Source: CAZDGV01 sp964505195
GTDB lineage: Bacteria; Bacteroidota; Bacteroidia; Chitinophagales; Chitinophagaceae
DNA length: 64,000 bases
NCBI GenBank assembly: GCA_964505195.1
Contig: CAZDGV010000004.1
Span: forward strand, 1-64,000
Direction of reading: 5' to 3'
The notes under the pieces were generated by a model. That model was not told the DNA's origin and made no database searches. It was given only the letters and a program-made list of their open reading frames with translations. The position numbers and the translations under genes are program-made. Positions 63,266-64,000 of the stretch are shown piece after piece (position 1 is the first letter of the stretch; each line of letters opens with the position of its first letter).

Positions 63266-64000
63266 CGATCTGTTTCCATTGCTTTCACTGACTTGTTTTT
63301 TCGGTAGGCATTGTTCACCATAAATACGCCATATATCGTAACAGCGCCGCCGATAGCCAGGAGGATGGTTAGCTTTTCATCGAAAAACAAAGCGCCCAGC
63401 AGCATGGCAACCACAGGATTAATGTATGCATAAATTGAAGCCTGCTCGGTGGGTAGGTGTTGCAATGCATAAATAAATGCGATGAAGGATAATACTGATC
63501 CGAAGACTACCAGATAGGCAATGGCAAGCCAGGATGCAGTCGGTATTTGCTGCAATGGGATAAAAGATCCGCTGGCATAGGAAGCGCCCAATAAACTGGC
63601 ACCACCAATGGTCATTTGAATACCCAGTCCGAAGTAAGGATTGAAATGCACTGCATTTTTTTTCGTGTAGATGGTGCCAAAGGCCCAGCCCCAGGTGGCG
63701 ATCAGAGAAAGTAAAATACCGAATCGAAAATCGGGCTGCAGAAAATCATGCAGGTGCTCATAAAAAATAATACAAACACCTGCAAAGCCAAGCAGCATAC
63801 CGATGATTGATTTCATTGGCATGCTTTCTTCTCCTTTAAAAAAGCCAATGATCACAAGCCATAACGGGAAAATTGCACCGATGATGGAGCCGAGTCCTGC
63901 TGAAATATATCTTACACCCCAAGTGCTGAGTCCATTTGCAATGATAAAGTTCAACAGCGCAAGCACGAGTAATGGAAGTATTTGCTTTTTAGTTGGCCAT
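63250..64000 (-). CDS. EamA/DMT family transporter (5' end outside the window)
   Basis: At least 250 codons of a ten-helix drug/metabolite transporter; the frame is open to the last base, reading WPTKKQILPLLVLALLNFI before ANGLSTWGVRYISAGLGSIIGAIFPLWLVIIGFFKG. About two N-terminal helices are missing, so the true start lies beyond the window; the GTG at 63966 is only an internal codon. The second EamA half is ASIYAYINPVVAMLLGALFFDEKLTILLAIGGAVTIYGVFMV. Family function is export of small metabolites; the substrate is unknown. Confidence 0.9.
   Translation of the reverse strand, partial: WPTKKQILPLLVLALLNFIIANGLSTWGVRYISAGLGSIIGAIFPLWLVIIGFFKGEESMPMKSIIGMLLGFAGVCIIFYEHLHDFLQPDFRFGILLSLIATWGWAFGTIYTKKNAVHFNPYFGLGIQMTIGGASLLGASYASGSFIPLQQIPTASWLAIAYLVVFGSVLSFIAFIYALQHLPTEQASIYAYINPVVAMLLGALFFDEKLTILLAIGGAVTIYGVFMVNNAYRKNKSVKAMETDRYSDT

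Overview
The window reads as a chromosomal segment of a Bacteroidota bacterium, most likely in or near the Chitinophagaceae. The lineage call rests on gliding genes (gldA, and ssb-gldE-gldD), Bacteroidota-type promoters (TAnnTTTG, in one case TTTG-N19-TAnnTTTG), tiny ribosomal proteins (THX and a COX24-like 31-mer), and families typical of the phylum: DUF4286, DUF3109, DUF1015 beside serC, Big_5 lipoproteins, and methionine synthase split into two genes. It is gene-dense. I see no insertion sequence, phage, CRISPR array or rRNA operon.

Layout. 1-7 kb: tRNA-Arg(CCT), a CACAA-rich repeat array, a TPR protein, an SRPBCC protein, a helicase-nuclease fusion, a Big_5 lipoprotein and recR. 7-11.4 kb: a leader with competing helices, then the two methionine synthase genes, separated by a GxxExxY nuclease-like gene whose ends lie in inverted CACAA-rich arms. 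11.4-22 kb: xth, DUF4286, HU, THX, then a leftward series pdxH, pyrH, acyl-CoA ligase, TPR protein, DUF1015, serC, S1/P1-type nuclease and DUF502. 22-32.6 kb: a TetR-TolC-MFP-RND efflux operon, AIM24, the arsenic operon arsR-acr3-arsC, and a Bax inhibitor-1 protein. 32.7-41.5 kb: korA without korB, nth, a small helical protein, an FtsB-like protein, the light-harvesting set rhodopsin-crtY-blh, eno and gldA. 41.7-50.9 kb: acs, an ECF sigma/anti-sigma/outer-membrane operon, kbl, a class D beta-lactamase lipoprotein and ispG. 50.9-64 kb: arsR-tsaB-HAD-like operon, ridA, RNase E/G, COX24-like protein, TPR protein, HU/IHF, mutY, ssb-gldE-gldD, DUF3109, a LutB-like protein, a polysaccharide deacetylase-like protein and a truncated EamA transporter.

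How genes work together. The rhodopsin has the D/T/E proton-pump signature. crtY makes beta-carotene from lycopene and blh cleaves it to retinal, so the three genes form a pump-plus-chromophore unit. The pump also has a glycine at the helix-E position that opens a carotenoid-antenna window in xanthorhodopsin. ispG supplies isoprenoid precursors upstream, and a terminator-like hairpin between rhodopsin and crtY could set their ratio.

The strongest candidates for something undescribed are: (1) the GxxExxY gene between inverted CACAA-rich arms, with a geneless relative of the arms at 250-367; (2) the mutually exclusive helices ahead of the methionine synthase gene; (3) the possible antenna-binding rhodopsin. 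All functional statements come from reading motifs and recalled family knowledge; no database search was run.
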